This document shows positions 26,763-34,731 of a stretch of 51,390 nucleotides of DNA, piece after piece (the first letter of the stretch is position 1; every line of letters starts with the position of its first letter). The notes below the pieces were generated by a model, which searched no databases, was not told the DNA's origin, and worked only from the letters and a program-made list of their open reading frames with translations. The DNA is taken from assembly GCA_944323335.1 (NCBI GenBank), contig CALUSB010000013.1:1-51390 (forward strand), in the 5' to 3' direction. The position numbers were made by a program, and so were the translations under genes. This DNA comes from Candidatus Gastranaerophilales bacterium (lineage in GTDB: Bacteria; Cyanobacteriota; Vampirovibrionia; Gastranaerophilales; Gastranaerophilaceae).

Positions 26763-27483
26763 TTTTTGATTTTTCATAACCCAGTATTATATTTCTTATC
26801 TCATAATCGTCAGGTTTTGTAGAGTATGCGTATCTGTAATATTCAAGCGCAAGTTCGTCATTTCCCGAACTTTCAAAGATTTTTGCGATATTAAAATAGG
26901 CATCCGTACACTTTGGGTCGATATTTATGGCAAGCATATATTCTATAATTGAGTCTTTGTATCTGTTTAAGCATCTTAAAATATCAGCTTTCAGAAAATG
27001 TGCTTCCATACTGAGGGGATTTTTTTCTATTGCACCGTCAATGTTTGTAAGTGCATCGTTGTATTTTTCTTTGCCTTTAAAATTAACGGCAAGCGCCAAG
27101 TACTCTTCATACGTTGGAGTTATTTTGGCTGCCGCTGCAATTTTTTGAGGATTTAGAGAAATAGAATATTCCTTTGGTATTTTTTCGTATTTTAATTTTT
27201 TATCTTTTGGGGCTGAAATTGTGTAGACATTTTTTGCACTCAACAGATTTAAAGGACGAAAACCCTTATAGTATGCAAGATTTACCTCTTGGTTGTTAAT
27301 TTCGGGGAGTTTTTTTGTATCAATTGGTTTGTTTGCGGGGATTTGATTGCCCACATCAAGATAAAATTCATAGACAACGCCTGCGTTAATTTTTTCATCG
27401 CAAAATGTCGGCTGCGCCTGATATGTCATAAATAGTGCAGCTACTATAGTGGCGTATAAAATTTTTTTAGCTGAGTTATTCAT
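26755..27483 (-). CDS. Secreted or periplasmic TPR protein
   Basis: The 242-aa protein has an N-terminal signal sequence (KK, then ILYATIVAALFMTY, processing perhaps near residue 28) and two to three tetratricopeptide repeats at about 130-235 (EEYLALAVNFKGKEKYNDALTNIDGAIEKNP..., then AHFLKADILRCLNRYKDSIIEYMLAINIDP, then AYFNIAKIFESSGNDELALEYYRYAYS). TPRs bind protein partners, here outside the cytoplasm. It overlaps the HD gene by 8 bp and is the last gene of the mcp-cheA run, so it may assist the motility or chemosensory system, though this is only inferred from position. Confidence 0.75.
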   Translation of the reverse strand: MNNSAKKILYATIVAALFMTYQAQPTFCDEKINAGVVYEFYLDVGNQIPANKPIDTKKLPEINNQEVNLAYYKGFRPLNLLSAKNVYTISAPKDKKLKYEKIPKEYSISLNPQKIAAAAKITPTYEEYLALAVNFKGKEKYNDALTNIDGAIEKNPLSMEAHFLKADILRCLNRYKDSIIEYMLAINIDPKCTDAYFNIAKIFESSGNDELALEYYRYAYSTKPDDYEIRNIILGYEKSKIN

Positions 27484-28087
27484 TTAAAAGGCAAATTTTT
27501 ATCTTAAATACGTCCTCAAAAAGAGTTTTTTTCTTGTCAAAAACCCTTTTAATCCCCTTGTTGAACATTATATTTATGCCGGTTTTTAAAGTCAAAGTCT
27601 CAAGGCTAAAATCATATTTAAGGATGATATTTTCAATTGTTTGAATATGGTAATTATCAAGTGCATCAGCCAGCCTTATAATTGACGAGATTACAAGCAC
27701 TTTGTTTTTATCTGCTTTTGATAGCGAGCTAAAAAGCTTGTGTTTGTTCTCTTTTGGTTTTGAGCCTCTATGATACCTTATTGAGGCTGCAACTATCTTT
27801 AGTTCGTTTTCATCTAAATTTTCTATACCGTTTTGCAAAACAAGCTTTGCACCTGTTTTGTTGTGCGGTTTTAGGGCATTTAAGCCTGTAAAAAAATTAC
27901 CTATGTCATGTAAAAGTGAGGCGCAGGATATTAATTTTTCACTGTTTTCAAAATCTAAAAGAGTGTTATTAGGCAGTGCGTTTTTTAAATCCTGAAATAT
28001 TTTAAGACTCAAATCCCTTACAAAACAGGCATGTTTGAGCCCTTGTTTTGAAGTTATGTAGTTTTTTGTATAATCTTCAAGCCTCAT
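27476..28087 (-). CDS. HD-domain phosphohydrolase, Ppx/GppA C-terminal-domain-like
   Basis: The 203-aa protein has the HD motif LLHDIGNFF near residue 60 and further metal ligands in IRYHRG. The pattern SIIRLADALDNYHIQTIENI matches the HD domain that follows the catalytic domain in many exopolyphosphatase/GppA proteins. Here it stands alone, without the Ppx ATPase-fold domain. A nucleotide or phosphate ester substrate is likely. It overlaps the end of cheA by 11 bp, so it belongs to the chemosensory operon and could act on a nucleotide second messenger there (inference). Confidence 0.75.
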   Translation of the reverse strand: MRLEDYTKNYITSKQGLKHACFVRDLSLKIFQDLKNALPNNTLLDFENSEKLISCASLLHDIGNFFTGLNALKPHNKTGAKLVLQNGIENLDENELKIVAASIRYHRGSKPKENKHKLFSSLSKADKNKVLVISSIIRLADALDNYHIQTIENIILKYDFSLETLTLKTGINIMFNKGIKRVFDKKKTLFEDVFKIKICLLNE

Positions 28088-31000
28088 TTTGTGCTTTCTT
28101 TAAGAAACTGTCTACACAACGCACAAAATGCTCTTGTTCAAATCGGTCTTTTTGAATGTATGCTTGAGAGCCGGCCTCTTTAAATTTTTTACCCCATTTG
28201 GCTTCAGGCATGGAGGTCAGGACAATTATCGGAATATTTGCCCACTGGGGCTCTTTTCTTATTTCTTTTACAAATTCCAATCCGCTCATAACAGGCATTT
28301 CATTATCGGTTACGATAAGGTCAAAGTGTTCTTTGTGCATTTTTGTAAGTGCATCAGGTGCGTTTGTTGCAATCTGAACCCTGTAACCGTAGCTTGTTAG
28401 GATATTTTTCTGAAGCGTTCTTGTAGTCAGAGAATCATCAACTACAAGAATTTTATGCGAGTAGTTCTCTTTCATTTTTATAGCTTTGTTTGAAGCTACA
28501 ATTCTCGTATTCATTTTCTTTGGAAGTGCACTTGAGAAAATGTCACCGACATTTAAAATGAGGCAAATTTCACCGTTTGCAAGAGTTGTAATGCCTGAAA
28601 TATTTTTCACTTTAAATAGCGGTGCTTCAAGCTTTTTGTGCAATACCTCCTGGTCGCAGACGAGTTTTTCTACAATAATACCTATTGTCATACTCTCTGA
28701 TTTTACAATCATAAGAGTGTATTTATTTGCTTGGCGGGGTTTGTTTTCAAGTTCAAGAATTTGAGAGAGTGTATAAACGGGTACTACATCGTCATTGTGG
28801 ACAAAGTAGTTTTTTCCGTCCCTTTCAAAAACATCCGTTGTATCAATTCTAAGTACTGTTTGAATTGATGAAGTGGGAATAGCGTAGAGCTGATTTTGCT
28901 CGCTTACAATAAAAGTTTTAATGGTAGCCATTGTGGCGGGCAGCTCTATTGTTACCATTGTTCCTTTTTGAAATTCGCTGAATATATCTACTCTGCCGTT
29001 TAGCTGCGAGATTTTAGTGTGAACAATATCAAGTCCCAAGCCTCTTCCTGAAAGCTCTGTTACGGAGTCACCGGTTGTAAAGCCCGGGTAGAAAATTAAA
29101 TTTACAAGGTGTTCTTCGTCAATTTTTTCTATTTCATCAGGGGTTAAAAGGCCGCCCTCAAGGGCTTTTTGTTTAATTTTTTCTACATCCAGCCCGCGTC
29201 CGTCATCTGTGATATTTATTATAATTTTATTTTCTCTGTGCTTAGCGCTTATTGTAATTTCCCCTACGGGGTTTTTACCGATAGCTTTTCTTTCTTCCGG
29301 AAGTTCTATACCATGGTCGATTGAGTTTCTTAAAATATGAATAAGGGGGATTTTAATTTCTTCAATGATTTTTTTATCCGCTGCAACATCTGCCCCTTCT
29401 GTAATAAATTCAATTTGTTTACCTTTTTCTTTAGCTATGTTATGCACCATGCGCGGAAAGAGGTGAAAAATAGTAGATAGAGGCAATATGCGCATATTTT
29501 TAACCATGCCTTCAATCTCGCTTGTCGCAGAGTTTAATTTTGAATCGTTTTCCTGCATTTGCTTAAAAAGGTCGGTAGTTTCTTTTATTAAATAGACCAT
29601 TTTTTCTGCATGGTAGTTTTGCAGAACCATAAGCTGTTTATTAAAAGCCGCTATTGCCCTTGGGTCAACGGGTGCTCCAAAAGAGGGGCCTGTAATATAT
29701 TTTCTGTCAAAATATTTTATATAGTAGCCCATTTTATTAAAGCTTTTTTGCCATTCTAAAAGCTCGTTTTGTATGTTTTTTGCAACGCTTAAGTGCTCAT
29801 TTGTCTTAATTCTTGTGACAATAAGGTCGCCTATTTGATTTACAAGTTTATCCAGTTTAAAAGAATCAATCCTGAGGGTCTTTATATCACTTGTATCGAT
29901 TGCACTAATCCAGTCTTGGCCGGATTTTTCCGTTTTTGCAACTTTTTTGGATTTTGGTCTTGTGATATTCAGTTTTGACATCTGCTCAACTATTGTGATT
30001 TTTTGCAATAGGAGCTCTATTTCAAACTTTCTCTCCTCGGGCTTTAGGCTTTCCGGTTCAAAGATTTTCCTTGTGTTTTCGCAAATTTCTTTAATGGCTT
30101 CAAGTGTATCATTTTCAATATTTTTTGAATTACTTTGATACAGATTCAATATCCTAAGAGTTGATTCAAAGATTTTTTTTATCTCGGTGTTCTCAATTTT
30201 TGTCAAAACTTGAGAGAGCAGCTCTTTTATATCGGGTAAAAACTCAAGGTTAATCTCAAGCAGGCTGAGTTTTTCATATATCCTGTCTATTAAGTCTGCG
30301 ATTATTTTTTTGTCTTCTTTTTTATCTTTTTTTGCACTGCTGCCGTCGTTGCTTGTAAGCAATTCGTTTGCAATGTTAAAGTAATTTTGTGTTTGTACGC
30401 CTTTTTCTTTGCAGTATGCGCTAAAGAATTCTTCAATAGAGTCAATTTTTGAGTTCATTTCAAGAATTTCATTTTCATTCGGCGCTCTGTCGCTAAAAGA
30501 AGTTATAAACCTGCCCGTATTGGTAATTAAGTCAGAAAGCTCTCTTATATTTAGGTCTTTTATTATTACGTTTAATTCCGCAAGCGGGGATTTTATTATT
30601 TGAATTTCCGAGAAGTCATTGTTTTGTCTTGCAGATGAGAATATGTATATCATCTGAACAATAAGTTCTTCTATTTTGTTCAGTTTTGAAAGAAGTCTTT
30701 TTACATCTTCAGGACAGTTAAAAGTTGCAGCACTTTGTTTAATTTCATCGGGCGCATTTGAGGATATTTTTTCAAGTTTTTCTATATAATCTTGAGTATC
30801 TTGAGTTTTATACTCTTGTTTTTGCTCAACCGTTTTATTAATTAAAACCTGAATATGACTTAGCGCTTCAGATATTAAATCTGTTATTTCGCTTGTGGTC
30901 TCAATTTTTCCGTCTCTTAGATATCCTAAAATATCCTCAATTTTGTGAGCGATTTTTTGAATACTTTCAAAGCCTAACATTCTGGCTGAGCCCTTTAGGC

Positions 31001-31154
31001 TGTGAGCATCTCTTGCCAGCTGAATCAAGACGTCTTGGTTTTTGGGGTCTTTTTCAAGTGCAAACAGGCTCTTATCCATGGACTGCAGAATTTCTCCGCC
31101 CTCCTGCTGGAATATATTTAGAATTTCATCCAGTTCGTCGTCTAAGAAATCCAT
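28077..31154 (-). CDS. cheA: Hybrid chemotaxis histidine kinase CheA with C-terminal receiver
   Basis: A 1025-aa kinase of a chemosensory array. Domains in order: Hpt with phospho-acceptor His51 (AHSLKGSARMLG); a long helical linker (about 110-410) unlike a normal P2 domain; a dimerisation region (about 425-560); a HATPase with LRNSIDHGIELPEERK, DDGRGLD and GRGLGLDIV; a CheW-like domain (about 740-870); and a receiver (about 895-1015) with phosphoacceptor Asp in VTDNEMPVMSG. The built-in receiver may serve as phosphate sink or as the output, since no separate cheY is in the window. It lies 11 bp after the MCP gene. Confidence 0.93.
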   Translation of the reverse strand: MDFLDDELDEILNIFQQEGGEILQSMDKSLFALEKDPKNQDVLIQLARDAHSLKGSARMLGFESIQKIAHKIEDILGYLRDGKIETTSEITDLISEALSHIQVLINKTVEQKQEYKTQDTQDYIEKLEKISSNAPDEIKQSAATFNCPEDVKRLLSKLNKIEELIVQMIYIFSSARQNNDFSEIQIIKSPLAELNVIIKDLNIRELSDLITNTGRFITSFSDRAPNENEILEMNSKIDSIEEFFSAYCKEKGVQTQNYFNIANELLTSNDGSSAKKDKKEDKKIIADLIDRIYEKLSLLEINLEFLPDIKELLSQVLTKIENTEIKKIFESTLRILNLYQSNSKNIENDTLEAIKEICENTRKIFEPESLKPEERKFEIELLLQKITIVEQMSKLNITRPKSKKVAKTEKSGQDWISAIDTSDIKTLRIDSFKLDKLVNQIGDLIVTRIKTNEHLSVAKNIQNELLEWQKSFNKMGYYIKYFDRKYITGPSFGAPVDPRAIAAFNKQLMVLQNYHAEKMVYLIKETTDLFKQMQENDSKLNSATSEIEGMVKNMRILPLSTIFHLFPRMVHNIAKEKGKQIEFITEGADVAADKKIIEEIKIPLIHILRNSIDHGIELPEERKAIGKNPVGEITISAKHRENKIIINITDDGRGLDVEKIKQKALEGGLLTPDEIEKIDEEHLVNLIFYPGFTTGDSVTELSGRGLGLDIVHTKISQLNGRVDIFSEFQKGTMVTIELPATMATIKTFIVSEQNQLYAIPTSSIQTVLRIDTTDVFERDGKNYFVHNDDVVPVYTLSQILELENKPRQANKYTLMIVKSESMTIGIIVEKLVCDQEVLHKKLEAPLFKVKNISGITTLANGEICLILNVGDIFSSALPKKMNTRIVASNKAIKMKENYSHKILVVDDSLTTRTLQKNILTSYGYRVQIATNAPDALTKMHKEHFDLIVTDNEMPVMSGLEFVKEIRKEPQWANIPIIVLTSMPEAKWGKKFKEAGSQAYIQKDRFEQEHFVRCVDSFLKKAQNEA

Positions 31155-31165
31155 ATTTCAGTCTG

Positions 31166-32218
31166 TTATTCCTCGCTTAAATTTGTCCTGAAGTTTTTAG
31201 ATAACAATTGAAGATTTTCAACATTTTGGAAATTTTCTTCAGTTGCCTTGTAGTTGCTTTCTAGCATAGAATTTATTTCAGATACCGCGTTTTCTGTAGT
31301 TCCCGTGTCATTTGAAATTTTTCTCGATGAGCTTGTCATATCGTTAATGCCTTGAGAAATTTCATTCATAAGCAAGATTAACTGTTCAATGTTTGAACCT
31401 ATATTATGCGCAAGTTCAATTCCCGATTCGACTTCTTTTGTACCTTCTTCTGTTGCAAGTACGGTTGAATTTGCAGTTTGTTGAATGTTTGTAATCAATG
31501 ACGTGATTTTTGTTGTTGCTTGTTTAGATTCGTCTGCTAATTTTCTAATCTCACCTGCAACAATTGCAAAACCTTTACCGTGTTCACCGGCACGAGCCGC
31601 TTCAACTGCGGCGTTTAGCGCAAGGAGGTTTGTCTGTTCCGCTATATCTTCAACAAGACCGATAGTTGATGATATTGATTGAATAAAGTCTGACAATTCA
31701 AGAATTAACTCTGCTATTGTTTGGATTTTATGTCTTATAGTGAACATTTTTTCAATATTTGCTTTAACTGCATCGTATTCGGTATTTGTATAGTTAAGAG
31801 AATCAATTGCCTTTTGTTTTGTGTTGTTGATTATGTCGTTTAAATCCGTACTTTGACCTTTTAAGTTCTCAATTAAGAGTTTTATATTTGAGATTTTTGC
31901 AAAAGTAAGATTTATGTTTTCTTTCTGTATGGAAGTTGCCCCCTCTATTTTTTTAGTATTATCAAGAGCTGCCTCAATGAGTTCATTTATTGCAACTGTC
32001 GCTCTTTTTTTAAATTGTTTTTTTGTTGCTTCAAAAATTACAACAGTAAGGCAAAACAAAAGTACAAGAGCGCCGCCTGTTATTGCACGTGTCATATTGG
32101 CAAATTCAACAATGAAAAATAAAAATGCAAAAATTACAAGAATGATTATTAAATCCACGGTTTGTTTTTTTGCAAGATAATCGTTTAAACCGTTCTTTTG
32201 TTTGATTTGTTTAGACAT
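31166..32218 (-). CDS. Methyl-accepting chemotaxis protein without extracytoplasmic sensor domain
   Basis: Chemoreceptor of 350 aa. Two membrane helices lie close together (about 25-42 and 48-68) with only a few residues between, so there is no periplasmic ligand-binding domain and no obvious HAMP. The cytoplasmic helical hairpin follows, with the conserved tip [40 protein letters not shown] split around residue 215. The signal may be membrane state, a cytoplasmic cue or a partner protein. AAAAAGGGG precedes the ATG. It is the first gene of the mcp-cheA-HD-TPR unit. Confidence 0.9.
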   Translation of the reverse strand: MSKQIKQKNGLNDYLAKKQTVDLIIILVIFAFLFFIVEFANMTRAITGGALVLLFCLTVVIFEATKKQFKKRATVAINELIEAALDNTKKIEGATSIQKENINLTFAKISNIKLLIENLKGQSTDLNDIINNTKQKAIDSLNYTNTEYDAVKANIEKMFTIRHKIQTIAELILELSDFIQSISSTIGLVEDIAEQTNLLALNAAVEAARAGEHGKGFAIVAGEIRKLADESKQATTKITSLITNIQQTANSTVLATEEGTKEVESGIELAHNIGSNIEQLILLMNEISQGINDMTSSSRKISNDTGTTENAVSEINSMLESNYKATEENFQNVENLQLLSKNFRTNLSEE

Positions 32219-32243
32219 AAATCCCCTTTTTTTAAAAAATAAT

Positions 32244-32259
32244 GTATAATTTTTTATAC
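32244..32259. promoter_or_regulatory. Inverted repeat in the divergent mcp / response-regulator promoter region
   Basis: GTATAA and TTATAC arms separated by four T lie between the two divergent chemosensory transcripts. It could be an operator or just overlapping -10 elements of the two directions. Confidence 0.35.
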
Positions 32260-32286
32260 GTTCAATTATATAAAATTTTTATACCA

Positions 32287-33681
32287 ATGGCAAAAAAAGT
32301 ACTCATAATAGACGATAATACGCAAGATGTTAAAAACACGGCAGCTATCCTTGAAAAAGAGGGTATGACTTGTATTCAATCAAACAGTACTTTTGATATT
32401 TTAAATATTATTTATTCTGAAGTCCCCGACCTTATAATACTTGATATTTTAATGCCTGAGCCCGGCGGTTATGAACTGTGCCGCATGATTAAATCGGATG
32501 ACAGTGCAAAAAATATACCGGTTATTATGTATTCGGTTTTAAATAAAAATATAGATAAATTCTGGGCTTATCGTTCCGGTGCGGATAATTATTTGAATAA
32601 AGGCTGCACATCCGATGAGTTCAAAGATGCTTGTTTAAAAATTATGGAGCAAATGCCTGTAAGTCTTGAGGTTAAGGCGGCGCTTCTGGGTTTAAAATCT
32701 TCTAAAGTTTCGCTCCCTGAGGCAAATGTAAATTCAAAAGATGACCTTATAAGGGATTTTAACTCGATTAAAGAGTTAGATGGGGACGTGAATATTCTTG
32801 CAATAAAAATATTTAAGGTGATATACAGATATTTTAAATACAGTGTCGCAGCAATTTGTTTTAAGGACGCAAGAGACTTTGAGCGTCTTGTGTTTGATGT
32901 TTCCGAAAATACATTAGGGTTAGATGTTTTTGAAAGCATAAAAAAAAGAGTAAATGCTCCGTCTGCTGAAATTAGAGTTCTTCTCAAAAAAGATGAAAAA
33001 AACAAAATAAATTCCATTGAAGATTTTAGCGTTCAATATGAGTATGAAATAAATTCAAACGCTGACAGCATAGGTTATTTATGCTTGTATGCCAAGGATA
33101 ATCTTACATCACACGAGCTAAAACTTGCAGGTACCATAAAAGACCTTGTGGAGCACATTATGCGACTTAGGTATTTTAAAATTTGCAACAAGGACAATCC
33201 AAAAGGCGCTAACCCAAGAAAACTCTACACCCAGCTTGATTTTGACAGAATATTAAGTTATGAATACGGCTGGCATAAGAGAAACCAGTCTCCCATGTGT
33301 CTTGCTTTTATGGAGATAGAATCGTTAGAAACTGTAGAAAAGCAATACGGCGGAGAGTACAGAGATGTTTTGCTGGCGAAAGTGTCTAATTTATTGACAA
33401 AAAGCTTGAGCGACGGCGATTTTATATACAGAAGCGAAGATGATGTTTTTGCAATATTGATGACAAATTCAGAGCAAAAAAGAGCGCTTGAGACGCTTGA
33501 ATATTTAATAGGAAAAATAAAAGACCCGATTTCAAGCAGCATAGATGACGAAGATATGGAAATTAAAATCGGTGCTTTAATGCTTAATGATACCTATAAA
33601 AACCACTATGAATATATAGATGCAATTTATGACGTATTAGAAGAAGCACGCCACAGTGAAGATGAAATTGTAATAAGGTAG
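32287..33681 (+). CDS. Response regulator with GAF-like and degenerate GGDEF domains
   Basis: I place the start at the ATG at 32287 (MAKKVLIIDDN); an upstream in-frame ATG at 32242 would put 15 odd residues before the receiver. The product is 464 aa. The receiver (about 3-122) has phosphoacceptor Asp in LIILDILMPEPGG. A GAF-like middle spans about 150-300. The C-terminus resembles a GGDEF cyclase fold, but the active-site motif reads SEDDVFAIL, so it is probably not a diguanylate cyclase and may bind nucleotide or partners. The gene is divergent from mcp and 6 bp before the twin-CheW gene. Confidence 0.78.
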   Translation: MAKKVLIIDDNTQDVKNTAAILEKEGMTCIQSNSTFDILNIIYSEVPDLIILDILMPEPGGYELCRMIKSDDSAKNIPVIMYSVLNKNIDKFWAYRSGADNYLNKGCTSDEFKDACLKIMEQMPVSLEVKAALLGLKSSKVSLPEANVNSKDDLIRDFNSIKELDGDVNILAIKIFKVIYRYFKYSVAAICFKDARDFERLVFDVSENTLGLDVFESIKKRVNAPSAEIRVLLKKDEKNKINSIEDFSVQYEYEINSNADSIGYLCLYAKDNLTSHELKLAGTIKDLVEHIMRLRYFKICNKDNPKGANPRKLYTQLDFDRILSYEYGWHKRNQSPMCLAFMEIESLETVEKQYGGEYRDVLLAKVSNLLTKSLSDGDFIYRSEDDVFAILMTNSEQKRALETLEYLIGKIKDPISSSIDDEDMEIKIGALMLNDTYKNHYEYIDAIYDVLEEARHSEDEIVIR

Positions 33682-33687
33682 GCTAAA

Positions 33688-34731
33688 TTGGATAATATTG
33701 AAAATAATTTAATAGAAGTTGAACAAAATGCGGGAGTTACACCCGAGTTTCCGGATAAGATTTATACAATAGTAAACATTGCGGATGATTATTATGCATT
33801 TGATTCAAAGCAAGTGCTTGAAATTCTTAAATTTGTTGAGCTTTCTCGTCCCGAGCGTTTGCCCTCGCACATAGCGGGGCTTTTTGAGTACGACGGCAAA
33901 GTTGTAAGTATTGTTGATATAAAATCTGTTTTAGACGTTGAAAAAAAACCCTACGATATAAACTCTATGATTGTTATTTTAAAAGTTGACAATTATATTT
34001 TTGGAGTGATAGTAAATAAAGTAATTGACATTAAAAGAGTTAAGCTTAAAAATCTTCAAGCAACGCCATATAACAGTGCTCACAATTTTATACAGTGTAT
34101 TTATGCGGCAAAAGATTATCAGTGCAGTGTTTTAAACCTTGATGCAATTAAAGAGTGGGTTTTAGAACATGTGGATGATAGTGCTGATGATAATTCTTTT
34201 GACCTTGTGGTGCAAGATGAGCAATCAAAAGAGATTTTACACAGGAGAAGACTTGAATATCTTGAGAAAACAAGCAAAAACCCTTATAATATGTTGACCG
34301 ATAAAGATGAATTTGTTTCATTTTTTGTCGGTGAGAACAGATATTGCCTTAAGATGAATGATATCAGGGGCTTTTACAAGCTGCAAGAAACAAAAATGAT
34401 AAAAGTTCCTTGCACTCCTGATTTTATATTGGGTTTAGTTAATATCAAGGGCGATTTTATCTGTGTAGTTGATGTTAAAAATTATTTTCACTCTCAAAAT
34501 GTTCCATACAGCGGCTCAGGAACTATTATTGTCCTTAACTCCGATGAATTTAAAATAGGAATATTGGCTGACGCCATAAGTGATAATATCCAGATAAAAC
34601 CTGATGAAATAAGTGCTCTTAAAAAACAAGAGGGTAAAAGTGAGCTTATGCAGTATGTAAAAGAGGGTGAAATTTTCCTTATAATAAACGTAAAAGAAAT
34701 GCTTGCAAACGATAAGTTATTTATCAGATAG
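33688..34731 (+). CDS. cheW: Twin CheW-domain scaffold protein
   Basis: The 347-aa protein consists of two CheW domains in tandem (about 22-155 and 205-345). Each shows the CheW pattern of a hydrophobic start (YTIVNIADDYYAFDSKQVLEIL; FVSFFVGENRYCLKMNDIRGFY), then I(A/V)GL and ...SIVDIK/CVVDVK strands. It should link MCP and CheA in an array and could cross-link two kinases or receptors. The TTG start at 33688 is supported by AAGGTAGG. It overlaps the 3' end of the convergent DUF115 gene by 15 bp. Confidence 0.9.
   Translation: MDNIENNLIEVEQNAGVTPEFPDKIYTIVNIADDYYAFDSKQVLEILKFVELSRPERLPSHIAGLFEYDGKVVSIVDIKSVLDVEKKPYDINSMIVILKVDNYIFGVIVNKVIDIKRVKLKNLQATPYNSAHNFIQCIYAAKDYQCSVLNLDAIKEWVLEHVDDSADDNSFDLVVQDEQSKEILHRRRLEYLEKTSKNPYNMLTDKDEFVSFFVGENRYCLKMNDIRGFYKLQETKMIKVPCTPDFILGLVNIKGDFICVVDVKNYFHSQNVPYSGSGTIIVLNSDEFKIGILADAISDNIQIKPDEISALKKQEGKSELMQYVKEGEIFLIINVKEMLANDKLFIR

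Noticed and set aside
32242..32286. Upstream start of the response-regulator gene at 32242
   Set aside because: It would add 15 residues ([10 protein letters not shown]...) before a receiver that normally begins with KKVLIIDD; the ATG at 32287 fits the domain boundary.
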